Positions 46,576 through 59,396 of a stretch of DNA of 64,000 nt are shown here, in pieces. Source of the DNA: Epiperipatus broadwayi (Eukaryota; Onychophora; Udeonychophora; Euonychophora; Peripatidae). Numbering within the stretch: the first letter of the stretch is position 1; each line of letters opens with the position of its first letter. The notes under the pieces are model-generated. The model saw only the letters and a program-made list of their open reading frames with translations, searched no databases and was not told the origin of the DNA. The position numbers and the translations under genes are program-made. The DNA lies in contig JAQFVV010006203.1 in NCBI GenBank assembly GCA_028023455.1, forward strand, positions 13,492,348 through 13,556,347. The letters are read 5' to 3'.

Positions 46576-47284
46576 AATTTGGCTGATAGGAACCTTTATA
46601 TAACATTAAGAAAAATTTACCATTTTTATTTTCTTAGTTTTAAATATGAAAAAATTTTTCCAATTGTTTATATGTTATTAAGGTAATAAACTCTTAAGCT
46701 TTTTATTTATAACTTTAAATTTATAATTCTACTTTTGAATTTTCCATCTTCATTTTCTGTATTCTTATTTACATATATAATTTAATTTTTACATGACAGA
46801 ATGCTTTTGAAAATATTATATATTTACACTCATTTCTATTGTTTTTAAATGATTTCATTAAACTATATTTTAGTAATTGCACTGGGATTATTATAAAATT
46901 TTTCTATCAAATCTTATTGTGCCATTCTAAATTATTAATTAATATATCAGCTAATTATTTAGGTTTTTTTTTTGCTTTTCATATTGTAATTGCTATTAAA
47001 AAATTATCTATTTCTAAAAGTTATCTTTAAATATGAGCTAGGCTTAAAGTAATTATCAAAATTGGGAAAAAAAATAAGGAAACTGTAGTGCACAAAATTA
47101 GCATCAGTGGAACTCTATTTCCCTCAAAATAGTACAATTAGGAAATTAAATTGTTTTGTATTTCATTGTAGTATAATTTGGTATTTAATTCAGATTCAAT
47201 ATATAATTATTGATATCAATTTTAACATCACTAGTTATTAGTAATTATTATTAACATATTCTTCTATTCTCACTACTGTTACAC
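46576..47284. other. Intron sequence, nothing recognised
   Basis: AT-rich sequence without recognised features. Confidence 0.4.
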
Positions 47285-47585
47285 CATCTAGTTTTAAGTT
47301 TTAGTAATAAATAGATGCCAGATGGTAATGCTTAATAAATTCTTATTCAATCCTATCCTATCTAAATATCTCCAGTCTAATTTCTAACTTACTTTTATCA
47401 GTGATGAGTTTTTTTTTTAATCCAATGCATTTTTCTTCTAGCAAATATTTTTATTTTATTTTTTGTTATATTATCAAGCTACAAGCTAAACTTTAAAAAA
47501 ATCTATTAATTTATTCTATTCAAGTTTATGTGCATGCATAGTTCTATAGATCTGAAACCAGTTCAGTTTCTATATATTATTGCTA
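47285..47585 (-). repeat. SINE family II, old copy
   Basis: GATGCCAGATGGTAATG, TAAATATCTCCAGTCTAATT, TTATCAGTGATGAG and GATCTGAAACCAGTTCAGT align in order with 39100-39330. It is more diverged than the other copies and has a T-rich insertion at about 47410. Confidence 0.45.
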
Positions 47586-47846
47586 AAGCTCACACTAAGA
47601 TAGAAGAATATGCTAATGAATAGCAATGTGCAAGCAAAGATTATATTTATAATGGCTTGATAGTCATGTGATATATTAATGGTTTTATTAGTTATTTCAT
47701 CATTTATTTTCAATTAAAAGTATAATTTCTAACATTTCAAAGACACTTTAAAAGTTTTTCAACTTAATTTTTTTTTAAAAATTTCACAAGTTAAACTGTT
47801 AAACATCACATGATCAGCATTTCTTATGCTTGCTTATAACTGTTAT

Positions 47847-48295
47847 TAAAACAGGGAAAACCTTCCACACAGTAATGCCACTCAGTGCGAGCCAGAGTAA
47901 TCAATGGATGCCAGAAGGCTTGTGCATAAAATCCCTATCTAATGCCTACTCATCCAATATCTCCAGACTAGTTTCTAGCTTGTGACTTTCGTCAGTGAGG
48001 AGCTTTAGATTTGATAGAACTGCATCTAGATCTTAGGATCTAATGCAATCTTCTAACAGCCACCTTTTATCTCTACTTAACTACAAAACTATGAGACTGC
48101 ATCTAGATCCTAAGATCTAGATACAGTGCTCTCAGATCCAAAGCTCCTCACTGACAAAAGTCACAAGCTAGAAACTAGTCTGGGGATATTGGATGAGTAG
48201 GCATTAGATAGTGATTTTATGCACGAGCCTCCTGGCATCGATTGATTACTCTGGCTTGCACTGAGTGGCATTACTATATGGAGAGTTTTGCTTGT
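47847..48295. repeat. SINE family II palindromic dimer
   Basis: Left arm from 47851 (GGGAAAACCTTCCACACAGT, CACTCAGTGCGAGCCAGAGT, CTACTCATCCAATATCTCCA, GACTAGTTTCTAGCTTGTGA, GCATCTAGATCTTAGGATCT) is mirrored by the right arm from about 48097 to 48295 (AGATCCTAAGATCTAGAT, TCACAAGCTAGAAACTAGTC, TGGATGAGTAGGCATTAGAT, TGCACTGAGTGGCATTACTA). A loop of about 45 bases (TTTATCTCTACTTAACTACA) lies near 48070-48096. Unlike family I, here the non-tRNA ends are outermost and the arms meet within the family II body. Confidence 0.75.
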
Positions 48296-50180
48296 TTTTA
48301 AGTTAAAATGCTGTAGTTTTATTAGTGCATCGTTGGTAGATATAAATATATGACCATAAATAGTAGGCGAACTGAAAGTAAAAATTCTTATATTTAAAAA
48401 TATATGATAAATCAGAGCAAAGAAAAAAAAATCAGAAACAAAATCATCTTCATTTAATGAGGGTAGCTAAGTTAGATCTTCATTTCAATATTTGAATCAA
48501 CAGTGAAATTGATCAATATATGTAAGCAATCTTCTGTATGTATATGTAAAGCAGATACTCTTTAGTTTGATTTATTTTAAGTTGATCAATACCAACAGAA
48601 GATTAGGCCAAGTAAACATATTTAATGTTTCTTCTGCTGGAATAGACTTGAAGAATGGCTTCTGCTAAGTTGAAAATTTCATTCTTTCTAATGCTTGTCA
48701 AGTTATAATACTGAAGTATTAACTATGAGTTTTTTACTCTAAAAATCTTAATTTCTTTCAATTTTTCTTTAACAATTTACAGAGAAGTAGATTCACTAAG
48801 CCATTGCCTCACTGATGAAGTAGCCAATCATAATTCTAGATAGTATCCAATCAATCAAATCTACAGAATGTTGAATGTTCACTCAAAATAATTATGAGTG
48901 TTCTGATATTTCTTTCCAATACTCTCTGGTTCAAATCTCAGCTTATAAAGCAACATCACTCCCTTTTAGCCCAATAGAGTAATTAAACTTATCAATAATT
49001 TATTCCTTAAGATGTTAAGAAATCTTTTCTTTTAATTTTTAAGTGCAATATATTAGAGGGTATAGCCCTCAATATTAATTTTTAAGTTATCTTCTTTAAG
49101 ATATGAATAGCGATCAATTAAATATACATTTACTTTGTTTGAAGAACCAAGAATAATTGGATTTTGCAATATAAATTCTAATTATTAGCAAATGTATTAA
49201 ACTATTCCTATCTTTTTTTTTATTATTATTCTTTTCAATTTTTAAGAGGGGAAAAACAACAAAACAATACTTTTAACAATTATCTAATCACTTTTTTTGA
49301 TAATAATAAAAAATACTCATAATATTCAAATAATTACGAGTTGACTAAACAATGCTATTTCATAAAATTATTTGACTGGCAGATACAAAATCTCAATAAA
49401 TTATTACATATAATAGTCAAGTAAGAATTACATTATTAATATAAGAACGAATTATGCAACATAGAAAAATTATAAAGTTTCAAACAATTATTTCATCAAG
49501 CAGCTAAAAACTATAATTTTTTTTTTAACAAAAAAACAATTCTTTTTAAAAATAAAACAATAATTTTTTTCCAATGTCAATGCTTTATCACAGTATTTAT
49601 AAAAAAGGAAAACTCTAGATAACTGATTTACTTAAGCAAAAATTTTCAAATATGCATTCCACAAAGTTTAATAGAATTTGATTTATGATGAACCAAAAAA
49701 ATTAAAATATTTACTAACATTATTGAACTTTTTTTTTAATGGTGATATTTCCAAAGTGTAATTAGTAAAGTGCAATATAATTCTAATAGTATTTAAAATA
49801 ATGGATGTCCTATAATTAACAATTTATAGTTGTTAATTTATTTAGCTGCTAATGAATGGAAGATACTGTTAAATTGAAATATTATTCCATTTAGATCAGT
49901 AAAATAAAGAAAAAGTTAGTTTGCTGCTAATGAATCAAAGAGCTGTATATCAAATATGCTATTTGTAAGTTTTACATATGGCAGGTACTTTTTTGTATAA
50001 GTATAGATATAATAAATTATTTTTTGCATTATTAAATTAACAAAGCATTTTATTCTTATTGTTTCTTCTTAGAATTTCAACTGTTAGCAGACTTCTTCAA
50101 AACTATAATTGTCAAATGTAATATGTTAGTTGAATCATATACATACACACAATATTAATTTAGCAGATATTTGAGTGCAG
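48296..50180. other. Intron sequence; one possible tRNA-like B box
   Basis: Mostly AT-rich and unclassified. CTCTGGTTCAAATCTCAGC at about 48924-48942 matches a tRNA B box and may mark a decayed SINE head, but no convincing A box precedes it. Confidence 0.35.
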
Positions 50181-50369
50181 TTATTGATTTGGTGAAGGGG
50201 GGGGGGGCTACCAGACCACTTCTGAAAATACTAAGTGATAAATGGAACAAGTAATCAGAGTATATATTTTTTTTGTTTACAAACAAAAATAAATGAAACA
50301 TGTATTATGTAAACAAAAAATGATATTATAATTGATATTGATGGCTAAAAAATATAGAAATTTAATTAA

Positions 50370-51245
50370 ATAAATAAAGAATAAAAAAAAAATACTAATT
50401 TACTTGTACAATTTTTTTTTAAAAAAAAAAAAGTTACAAATAAACAAGAAAAAAAAATAGGAATTTAGTTGGATAAAGTAACTAAACAAATAAACAGCAT
50501 GAAGAAAAAAAATGAAATAAATTGTACCAAGTAAATTTTTGCAACAAATAAAAAATTATGACATATTGTTAAAATTTTATGGGGTTGGGGAGTAGCATTT
50601 TCATTTTTCTGAATTTATCACTGCTTTTAGGTCAAGGTAGATTTTGGTGTTTTGTAGAACCGGTCTTTTTTAGTGCTACTATTCATCAAAATTGTCTGAA
50701 GTTTTTTAAAATTGTCTGTAGTATTATTTTGAGAAAACATACACATAATAAGTGATTGGAAAAAAAAAGTTTACCTAACTCCATTTCCTATTTTTCTTTA
50801 CATTCCTTTTTAGACAAGAAAACCTTAGACTCTTTAAATACTGTTTCTCCAATGAAGTATTATTTCAATCTGACAGAAAATTATTATTTCCACATTATTT
50901 CAGTTAGGAAAGAAATTGATCATTTCCTTAAGTTTAATTTTTTCCTCCTGTAATAATCTCACAAAAAATCCCCACATATCATTTTTTGACACTCATCATA
51001 GTAAAAATGTGTGAAAAATCTAATGGACACTGCCATAACCTTTTATTTTTTTTTTTTTTTAAATTATTTTGTACAACATATTTTCTATTTTATTCTTGTT
51101 GTTTATTTGTTTAATTATTTTGTATAACAAAATCTATTTTTTTTTTTTTGTCTTCTTGTTTATTTGTAATCTTTTTTTTTTATTTAAAAAAAAAAAAAAA
51201 TTGTATAAGTAAATTCATATTTTTGTTTTTCTTGTATATTTGTTT
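50370..51245. repeat. Low-complexity inverted pair around an AT-rich core
   Basis: A-rich strand segments at about 50370-50530 (AAACAAGAAAAAAAAATAG, AACTAAACAAATAAACAGCA) mirror T-rich segments at about 51040-51245 (TTCTTGTTTATTTGTAATC, TTGTTGTTTATTTGTTTAAT). The match is mostly simple sequence, so it could be convergent. The core 50540-51040 has no recognised coding content. A G run lies near 50197. Confidence 0.35.
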
Positions 51246-51399
51246 AATTAATTTTTTCTGTTAATTGTAGTATCATTTCTGAAAAAAAGTATATTAAAAT
51301 ATTTTACTTAATTCTGCTCACACAACAACATTACTTTCCTTTATTTTCACTTGAAAACGAAAAAAGAAAAAACATATTCAGACTACTACTTCTATTCAT

Positions 51400-52440
51400 T
51401 GCTTGGTATTGTGATCTGATATGATGCATTGTGACTTCTCCTTACGAAATCAGGAATCTCTCAGCCATTATGCCCAGAGAAACCTGTTACTACTTTATCT
51501 TCCCTTTCCATTCCCCGCCCTAAGTTTCCCCATATTTTTCTCTATCCTGCTCCTTTCCACAACATAATCTTTAACAATTACATAGCCTTTATATCTAACT
51601 CCCCCTTATCTTTTCCCAAACCCAGCATAAAAACCAATAACCCACTTTCTGTATAATCACTTTGCTTATATTTATTCCTCCACAACTTCATTATTTGTAC
51701 CCTTTCTGCTTTCAGACATTTACATTCAATTAACAGATACCTAATATTTTCTATGCCTTCTTTACACAACTTGCAGACAAACTCCATCCACATTTTTCCA
51801 TTTATGTGTATATTCCCTTGTTGCTAAAAATCCTGTTCGAGCCTTAAAAAGTAAACTACTTTCCTTGCTATTATCATAAATTAACTCGCACCCAATATTC
51901 CGTTTACTTCTAAATATACTTAAACTCTTTTTAATCTCCAAACTAGTTCTCCATCTCTCCAACTCCCTATTCTTTATTAATGCATCTATTTTTCTATCCC
52001 ATTCCTTACCACTATAACACTCAACAATTCTCCTAACACAATCATCCCACCCAACTTTTGTATAAGTATACTGACATAAATTCTTTATCCAAATCTTCTG
52101 CATACCATACTATCTTTCTCATCCATTGTTGCCTGCTCTTTACTCATAACCCAATTAAATACTATTTTGGCAATTCTCTTATTATCCATAAACTGCAATC
52201 TACCCGAACATTTTCATTTTGCATCTCTCATATAAAAACTTGACCATCTCATTTCTCCTTGAATTGCCTCCTTTGCCATCCACACACCTGCATCTAATGC
52301 ATGTCTTCCTACTTCTCTTTGTACTTTTCTAAGTAATCTATACCTCTTTATTAACACATAACGTATCATTACCATATGTTGACCCTGCTACTGCTACTCC
52401 CATAGTATTTCAGTAATGGTCTGGTGGCTCTCCCAAGTGT
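51400..52440 (-). mobile_element. LINE C-terminal region, unclassified non-LTR retrotransposon
   Basis: Two overlapping minus-strand frames (51762-52103, then 51578-51793) join across one frameshift. The first carries DDCVRRIVECYSGKEW, RSKRNIGCELIYDNS and LLFKARTGFLATREYTHKW. The second carries CKLCKEGIENIRYLLIECKC. LLFKARTG...L followed by C-x2-C-x6-7-E-x2-x-Y/H-x4-C is the zinc-knuckle terminus of several LINE clades. Upstream (to about 52440) a broken frame reads HALDAGVWMAKEAIQGEMRW. The block stands out by higher G+C. It may be Jockey- or R1-like; the clade is not decided. Confidence 0.6.
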
Positions 52441-52644
52441 CAACAACTGTTCTTAAGCATCCAATAATTTGTTATCTACACAAACATATGCAATTATATT
52501 AATATTCTAAAAACATACATATAAAACATATCTTCCAAATTATATATAAAAAATTACATTTCTTTCTTGAATATTATTTAAATGCAAATATATTACACAG
52601 AACTCTGCATAAATGGAAAGATAATATATATATATATATATATA

Positions 52645-55420
52645 TCATCATCATCATTATCAACCATTATCAATCCACTGCAGGGTGAAGGTCTCTCCTT
52701 TTCCATCTTCTCCGATCTTTAGCTTCTCTTCTCCACATCACCCCTACACATTTTCTTATTTCATCCATCCATCTTACATGTGGTCTCCTTCTAGGTCTTT
52801 TACAATCTCTTGGAATCCAGTTTAAAATTTCAATTGTCCATCTATTATCATCTCTTCTAGCAATATGTCCAGCCCAACTCCACTTCAATCTTTTAATTTT
52901 TTCAATGTCAGTAACACCTGTTTGTTCTCTTACCCATACATTGCGTTTTCGATCTCTTCTTGTTACTCCCAACATACATCTCTCCATACTTCTTTGAGTG
53001 GTCTGAAGTCTCTGTATTGCTCTTCTATTAAGTGTCCAAGTCTCAGATCCATAAGTAAGAACTGGTAAAACACATTTGTTAAAAAATTTTCTTTTCAAAC
53101 ACATAGGCATATTTCCTTTTAATATCAAGTTATTTCTACCAAAAGCACTCCAACCAAGTTTAATTCTATGATTAATTTCCTCTATTATGTTTCCATCTGT
53201 ATTAATAATCTGACCAAGGTATTTGTAACTCTTAACTTCTTCTAATTCATCATAATCAATCTTTATTTTCATATTTTGAGCAAATCGATTAAACATTACT
53301 TTAGTCTTTTTAACATTGATCTTTAGTCCTACTTTCCTACTTTCATCTGATAACTCCTGCAACATTTCCTGCAGCTCGGAAGCATTATTTGCAAAAACAA
53401 CTACATCATCTGCGAAATCTAAATGACTTAAATAATCTCCATTTACTTTCACTCCTTTAGTTTCCCATTTTAATCCACAAAATACTTCTTGCCCGAATTT
53501 GGGATATGTCCCTTTCTTCCTTTCTCAATTGCTTCATTCTTAGTATTATGTTTCTATCAAACTCCGTCATACCTTTGTACTTATCCAAGAAATTTTATAG
53601 AATCAAAGCCTTTTCATATCTACATCCATGTCATATTCTTTCCTTTCATACTTCTCAATCTGAATTGTCTCTTACTAACCTTTCCATTTCTCTTTTTAAA
53701 CAGTTCTCTGAGCGTGTATTCTTTAAATTATATAAAACTAAAAGGCATAGGTCTGTAATTTCTAATTCTTCTTTATCCCTTTTTTAAATATTAATATTAT
53801 TCTCTCTTATCTCTCATCTTTATCATTTAGCTGTATATCTTGCTAATATTTTTTCTGTTTCTTCTGTTCTTTTAATATATCATTATATCCATCATTCCTG
53901 GAGCCTTTCTTCTTTACCTTTCAAACTCGGTTTTAGTCTTGTTCTTATTCTTTTCTGATAAAAATCTTCTACCATTTCATATTCATCCTCTTTTAGTAAT
54001 TTCCTCTTTTCTATTACTAAAAATTTGTTTTCTTCTTAAGACTTTTATTTTCTTCTACACTTTCTTCTTCATTATCTTCTTATACATTTTCAACTCTTTT
54101 CCCCTTTTCAAAATTGAGATATTCAATTCTTTTTAATCTCTCTTGATTCTTCATATTCCTTCTTTTCTTCATAATTCTCTCCAGTAGAATTTTTTTCAAT
54201 TTTTTTCTACCTATCTTTTGCTTTTAAAAGTGTATCATCATATTATTTTTAATCTCTTAAATCTACTAATCTGAAACGTTTAGTTCTAATTTAATTCATT
54301 AGTGTTTCTAAGATAGGATATCACTGTAAATATAGTTTTTCTTATAATTTTTGTCTCTCTTTTTCTTACTTCTTACCCCTTACTAATCGATGTCCTTCCT
54401 GTGTTAAATTTATTAAGAACATTACAATCTTGAAATATGTATTTCCTGTTATCAAAATATAAAATTCTGTCTTCTTTGGTTTACATTTTTCTAAATTTTC
54501 TCAAAAAATTATAATATAAATTTTTCTTCTCTAAACTCCCAATCTATTCCTCTCTCTTTCTATTATAAAATTACTAACTTTCATCTTTCATTTTTTCCAA
54601 TTACATTAAAATCTCCCATAAAATTTTAAAATTGTTTATCGATCAAAAGTTTTGTACCCATATAAAAATCTTCTACTACTTCATCACTGTGAGAATTGTT
54701 GGGGCATAAACCTAATTATCTCATTTGATATCTGTATTAAGTTGTATAACTAATCTTGCCATCTGTCTGATACATAATCTCACAATATTGTTTTCCACTT
54801 TTTATTTATAATGAATCCTACTCCACTTGTACTTCAATATTTGTGCCTTTATAATAGAGCATATGTCCACTTTTTAAATAATTGTCTCTTCACTTTTTCT
54901 AACTTCCAAAGTCAATAATATCCCATTTAATATAAGAGAGTTCTTCTTCTAATTCTTGAATCTTCTTATTGAAAGTGATCTGAGTTTAAGTACCTAAATA
55001 AAAGTTCATAAATGGCACTGGTCCCCTCCAGGATATTCTTAGACCTGCTTTGCCACAACCCTCCTTGGTTTGTGACTTACAGCCTCCTGGGATTAAGGGC
55101 AGCTTTATTTTTGTCTGTCATAATTGTATAATTGGGAAAAATCTTTATCATTTAACAAACATTCATTCTGCTTATCAGCATGAGAAGAAAGAATGGTGTT
55201 TCTTGATCTTAAACTCAGAGGTAAAAAGCCAATAAACTCCATCTAATGGTGTTGGTGAAGCCCATCCATGTTCGTATACTATATGAATAAACATAAGTAA
55301 TAACAATATGACAAGAATATGGAGTGGACATTAGAATTTGCTCTGTTCCTTTAAGGCCTCCAAGAGGAATCAAAGGGTCTCCTTTCAGTTAATAGCAAAC
55401 TCCTTTCTGCAGCCATATAT
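52645..55420 (-). mobile_element. RTE-type LINE, copy B: young 3' part joined to a decayed 5' part
   Basis: 52670-53452 (minus) is an open 260-codon frame almost identical to copy A, from LDFADDVVVFANN to GETF-region sequence, with a 3' (TGA)n tail inside (TA)n at 52630-52660. Just upstream, at about 53490, the expected RQGDTIS-type RT box is deleted, and the reading becomes IEKGRKGTYPKFG before EVFCGL. From there to about 54980 the RT and endonuclease are recognisable but broken (YEKAFDSI-like near 53590, IQVYAPT-like near 54705). About 55015-55270 matches the leader of the 11.65-kb copy. The 5' limit near 55420 is uncertain. Confidence 0.75.
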
Positions 55421-56550
55421 ATATAATTAATATAAATTCATAGTGTATATATATGTAGGTATATAACACTACATATATCAATTCAGTTCTAAATAAGACT
55501 GCTAAAAAGTCAAACCCATAATAACAAAATATATTGTTCATTTAAAATATATAAAAATAAATTATTTAATTATTCATAAAAATAATGAAAAAAAAAAAAA
55601 TGTTTAATAGAATATCACAGAAGTACAAATGTATAAGTGACAAACAAAGTGCATTTTAATTGCAAATGTGATCTTTAATTTAAAAATGTCAACAGCAGCT
55701 GAGATTTGACTACCATTAATATGCAACTATGATTTGCACAGTCAACTCACATCAAATAAAAATCAAGACTAAATGTTGTAAAGTAGTATGCTCAATTCAC
55801 ATTACAAGCTATAAGCTTTTTTGCAAAATTTACATTTGCTTATAAAAATAATAACTTAATATAACCCCCCTCCTCCATCTTCTTAAAGATATTAACCTAC
55901 AATTTTCTTGGTAATAAAATACTAACATTCTATCCAAATATTTACTAAACAGTAGTAAAAAATTTAACTTGTAAACATTATTATATATGACAGCCTTTTA
56001 ATTAAAGTTATAATTATAAGGAGCATGTATTTCATTACATAGTAGTACTTAATAATACTTTAATCATTTAATTTTTACAACTTTATCTGCCATATATTAT
56101 TCTTTACACATATTACCCATCATTCATACAATTAATTTAAAACTTGTTTTAATTGATAAATAATAATGTTTCTTTAAAAAAAAAAAAAAAAGACTAAAAA
56201 TTAGAAAAGTATGAAATAAAAAACAACAACTTGTTTTTATCTGATTGAAGTAAAACACGCTATAAAATAAGTGAAAAATAATTTTGACTCAAAATAAAAA
56301 TATATCTACTAATTCAATTTTATTATGAAACTCTATTATAAGCAAGAAATTTGAAAAAGCAACCAAGTCTCACTTGATAATAAAATTGATCTTGACTGTT
56401 CTTTCCAACTTTACTTACAATAGATAGTGAATCAAATAATTTGTTTATTTAACATTTTGTAATAAACTTCACTTGAATAAAAGACAAGGATTGTTTTTTT
56501 TTTTTTAAGTATTTACGTATACTATTTTTATATTTGTCCTTTTAACTTAC
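55421..56550. other. Intron sequence, nothing recognised
   Basis: AT-rich, starting with (TA)n. No coding or repeat signal identified before the kinase exon. Confidence 0.45.
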
Positions 56551-56641
56551 CTGTTAACATTTCTCTTTTTTCTAAAACATATGCAAAACCGAAATCTGTT
56601 AATTTTACATTCATATTGTCATCTAATAAAATGTTTTCTGG
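56551..56641 (-). CDS. PHKG: PhK gamma exon: catalytic loop end and DFG
   Basis: Acceptor ttttacttttcag before 56641, donor gtaagt after 56551. It reads [20 protein letters not shown] then [10 protein letters not shown] plus one base of Asp. Vertebrate gamma 1 has [19 protein letters not shown] here, so the metal-binding Asn (PEN) and the DFG Asp are present. It starts in phase 0 after the HRDLK exon. Confidence 0.95.
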
Positions 56642-57090
56642 CTGAAAAGTAAAAAATAAATAAATAATAAAACAGTATTAAAATATGTGCATACATATAT
56701 AGCTTAAGAATGTGGAATTGGAAGCAATTACCAGGTTATTAGAATAATAAAAAAATGTATTGATTCAAATCTAGAAATTGTAATACAATGCATTAACTTT
56801 TTCTCTTTTTTTCATTAGCTTATCAATGCCAGCTATTTCTATAAATTGTACCTTTCATATTAGCAAATAATTTGTAATTAATATAACTATTATTATTTCA
56901 AATTTACATATTACTGTTAAATAAACAGCCCAATAATGGGGATGAAAAGCAATAGAATAATAAGATAAACAGACATGTGCATATATATATATATATTTGC
57001 ATTCAAAATACAAAGAATGCAATCAATTCGAGTAAATATGTCATGAGATTACATTTAAAAAAACCTGCAATATATTAATTGATATATACA
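56642..57090. other. Intron sequence, nothing recognised
   Basis: AT-rich with (TA)n at about 56981. Confidence 0.4.
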
Positions 57091-57675
57091 TAGGGTGCCA
57101 GACTGGTTCGGTGAAAAATTGGGACATAACGACAAATCATTTTTACGGAATTGCGCCCTTTTTTTTTTTTATAAATCTCCATTCCTGTGTATATTCTTTG
57201 TTATAAGTACACTTCCTCTTTGGCATGTTGTCTATTGTTTAGGGTTATTAATATTCCTATTAATTTTATCACTATAGAAAATTAATATCAGCAAAGAACT
57301 AGTAAAACTAGACTGTCAATCAAAGCTGATGCAAGCACAGTTCAAATTTTAGTCTACAAAAATCCAACTGCACATGCTATAAGGCAAGGTTGGATGTGAG
57401 AATGTGTGTAGCTTGAGAACCTGGCCATATAATGTAATAGCAATCTTTGTTTTGGTTTTGGAATTTGTCTGAAGTTTTTATAATATTACTGTAGAGACTG
57501 AAATGGACAAAGAAACCATCATTTTTGCAATGAATTATTTATGTAAGACAAATAATAATTACGAGCAATTGAAAACTGGGACATACAACGGTCCCGAAAA
57601 AACATTTCAGAGACACTGGGACATCTAAAAAAAATAGGGACAAATCCTGAAAAATTGGGATGTTTGGTCACTCTA
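57091..57675. mobile_element. hAT-type MITE with 8-bp target duplication
   Basis: The element is bounded by TATATACA at 57083-57090 and again at 57676-57683, an 8-bp target duplication. Ends are TAGGGTGCCAGAC and, on the other strand, TAGAGTGACCAAAC, the hAT-like TAGRGTG start. Subterminal regions share AAAAATTGGGAC and GGGACAAATC in inverted form. At 585 bp with no transposase frame it is non-autonomous. The 60-codon open frame at 57095-57277 is incidental. Confidence 0.82.
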
Positions 57676-57683
57676 TATATACA

Positions 57684-59396
57684 CCTTCTTGCCATTATTC
57701 AATTTTTTCATGTACTTGGTTTGTACCCTTAGAGAGCATGCATATGAGGTTGGAAATTACTACTCTAAAAAAGATAAATATTATCAGTGAAATATCAGAG
57801 GAAGTGACAATCTTCAATGTATAATTAAAACTTGCTCCAAAATACACGTACATTTCATGTTATCAAACAGCTTTGAATTGAAATTGTGTACTATCAGTTA
57901 CTATAAGAAATATATATTTAACCTAATTACAAATAGAAGAGTTGATTTTATCATTTATTGAGCAGTTGGAACTAAAGATTTTATATACAGACTTCATAAT
58001 CCTAATACAATTTTAAAACAAAATATTTATTTACAAAAAAAATATCAAAATCAAATGTATAAATACTGGATTAAATCAAAAAATAATTGTTTTAGTATAA
58101 AATTATTTTTATTTTTTATATATAATAAATAAAATAATACTTCCTGTTATTATTATATTAAAATAGTTTATTTTAATAAAGAAACATCATTTATTGTCCT
58201 GAGTAGATTAGTGCGGTTGTAATGAGGCAGATTCTTGAGCTAAAATTTTTACAACAGATTCATAGCAGTATGAAAGAAGTAAATTTCAGTTTTGATGAAT
58301 TAAAATGAAATTATACTCAATTTGCCATTTGGATATCAAGCATCATATAAAACCCTGAATTAATAAGTAAAATGAAATAAATTTTAAACCAATTTTTAAC
58401 ACATGCTCATTTTAATAAATGTTATTTCTTATCTATAATATTAATATTGTTTGGAAATTGATTTTTTTTTATAGATAATTATTGTTGTTATTCTACTTTT
58501 ATTTTCTGTAAATAAAATAAAAATAACATTAATAATAATTTATAAAAACAAAACAATATTATAGATAAGAAATAACATTATTTATTAAAATATGCATCTT
58601 ATATTTATCAGTTGAATGAATTTTGATATTTTTAATTTATATAGTTATATTAAAAAAAAAACATTTTATATATAAAAAAAAAAAAAAAATTACATATTGT
58701 TGTAATTATAAATTTTATTAAACGCTCACTATTATTTCAGTAATAGTTTTAACAAGGCTGTAAACCTTTGGATTGTAATTCAATTATTGTACATTATTAC
58801 CTTTATAAAAAAAGGAGTTACATAGTCAAAAATATTAGGGAAAAGCATTCAGCTTAAACTTATTATGCTGAGACTCTACATTTATAAAATGACAACAAAA
58901 TGATTAGTCTCTTTTAATGTACTTTTTCTTCACAATACTTTCTTAAATTCAATTAAAAAATAATAATAATCATTTTATCCAAAAATAAAAAAAATTATAT
59001 ATACAAAATTAAATCTTTCTTGCCATTAAGATATCATAATGTGCTGCCATTATGGTACAATCAAGAAGTTCACTCACATTAATTAAAGTAAATTGAATGC
59101 TTATGTATGCATGTATATAATAATAAATTGTGGAAGTTAGAAAATATTATTTTATAACAAAAACAATGCAAAAGAAATATAAAACAATATTGTCCTATTA
59201 TTATCATCCAGATTTCATTCTAATTTACATTTCAAATCTAACATAGATTAATATATATTCTTAACAAAACATATACATTTAATTGAGCAGTGAGATGCCT
59301 TATCCAACTTTAAGATCACAATGTTTTCCTATTTAGACAGCCATAGATAATGGCATATGATTAATAATAAACAAGATACATATCCACCTTACTTAC
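57684..59396. other. Intron sequence, nothing recognised
   Basis: Very AT-rich with A runs and no classifiable repeat. Confidence 0.45.

Noticed and set aside
53489-53787. Two overlapping plus-strand open frames of about 90 codons
   Set aside because: Antisense to the decayed RTE reverse transcriptase of copy B.
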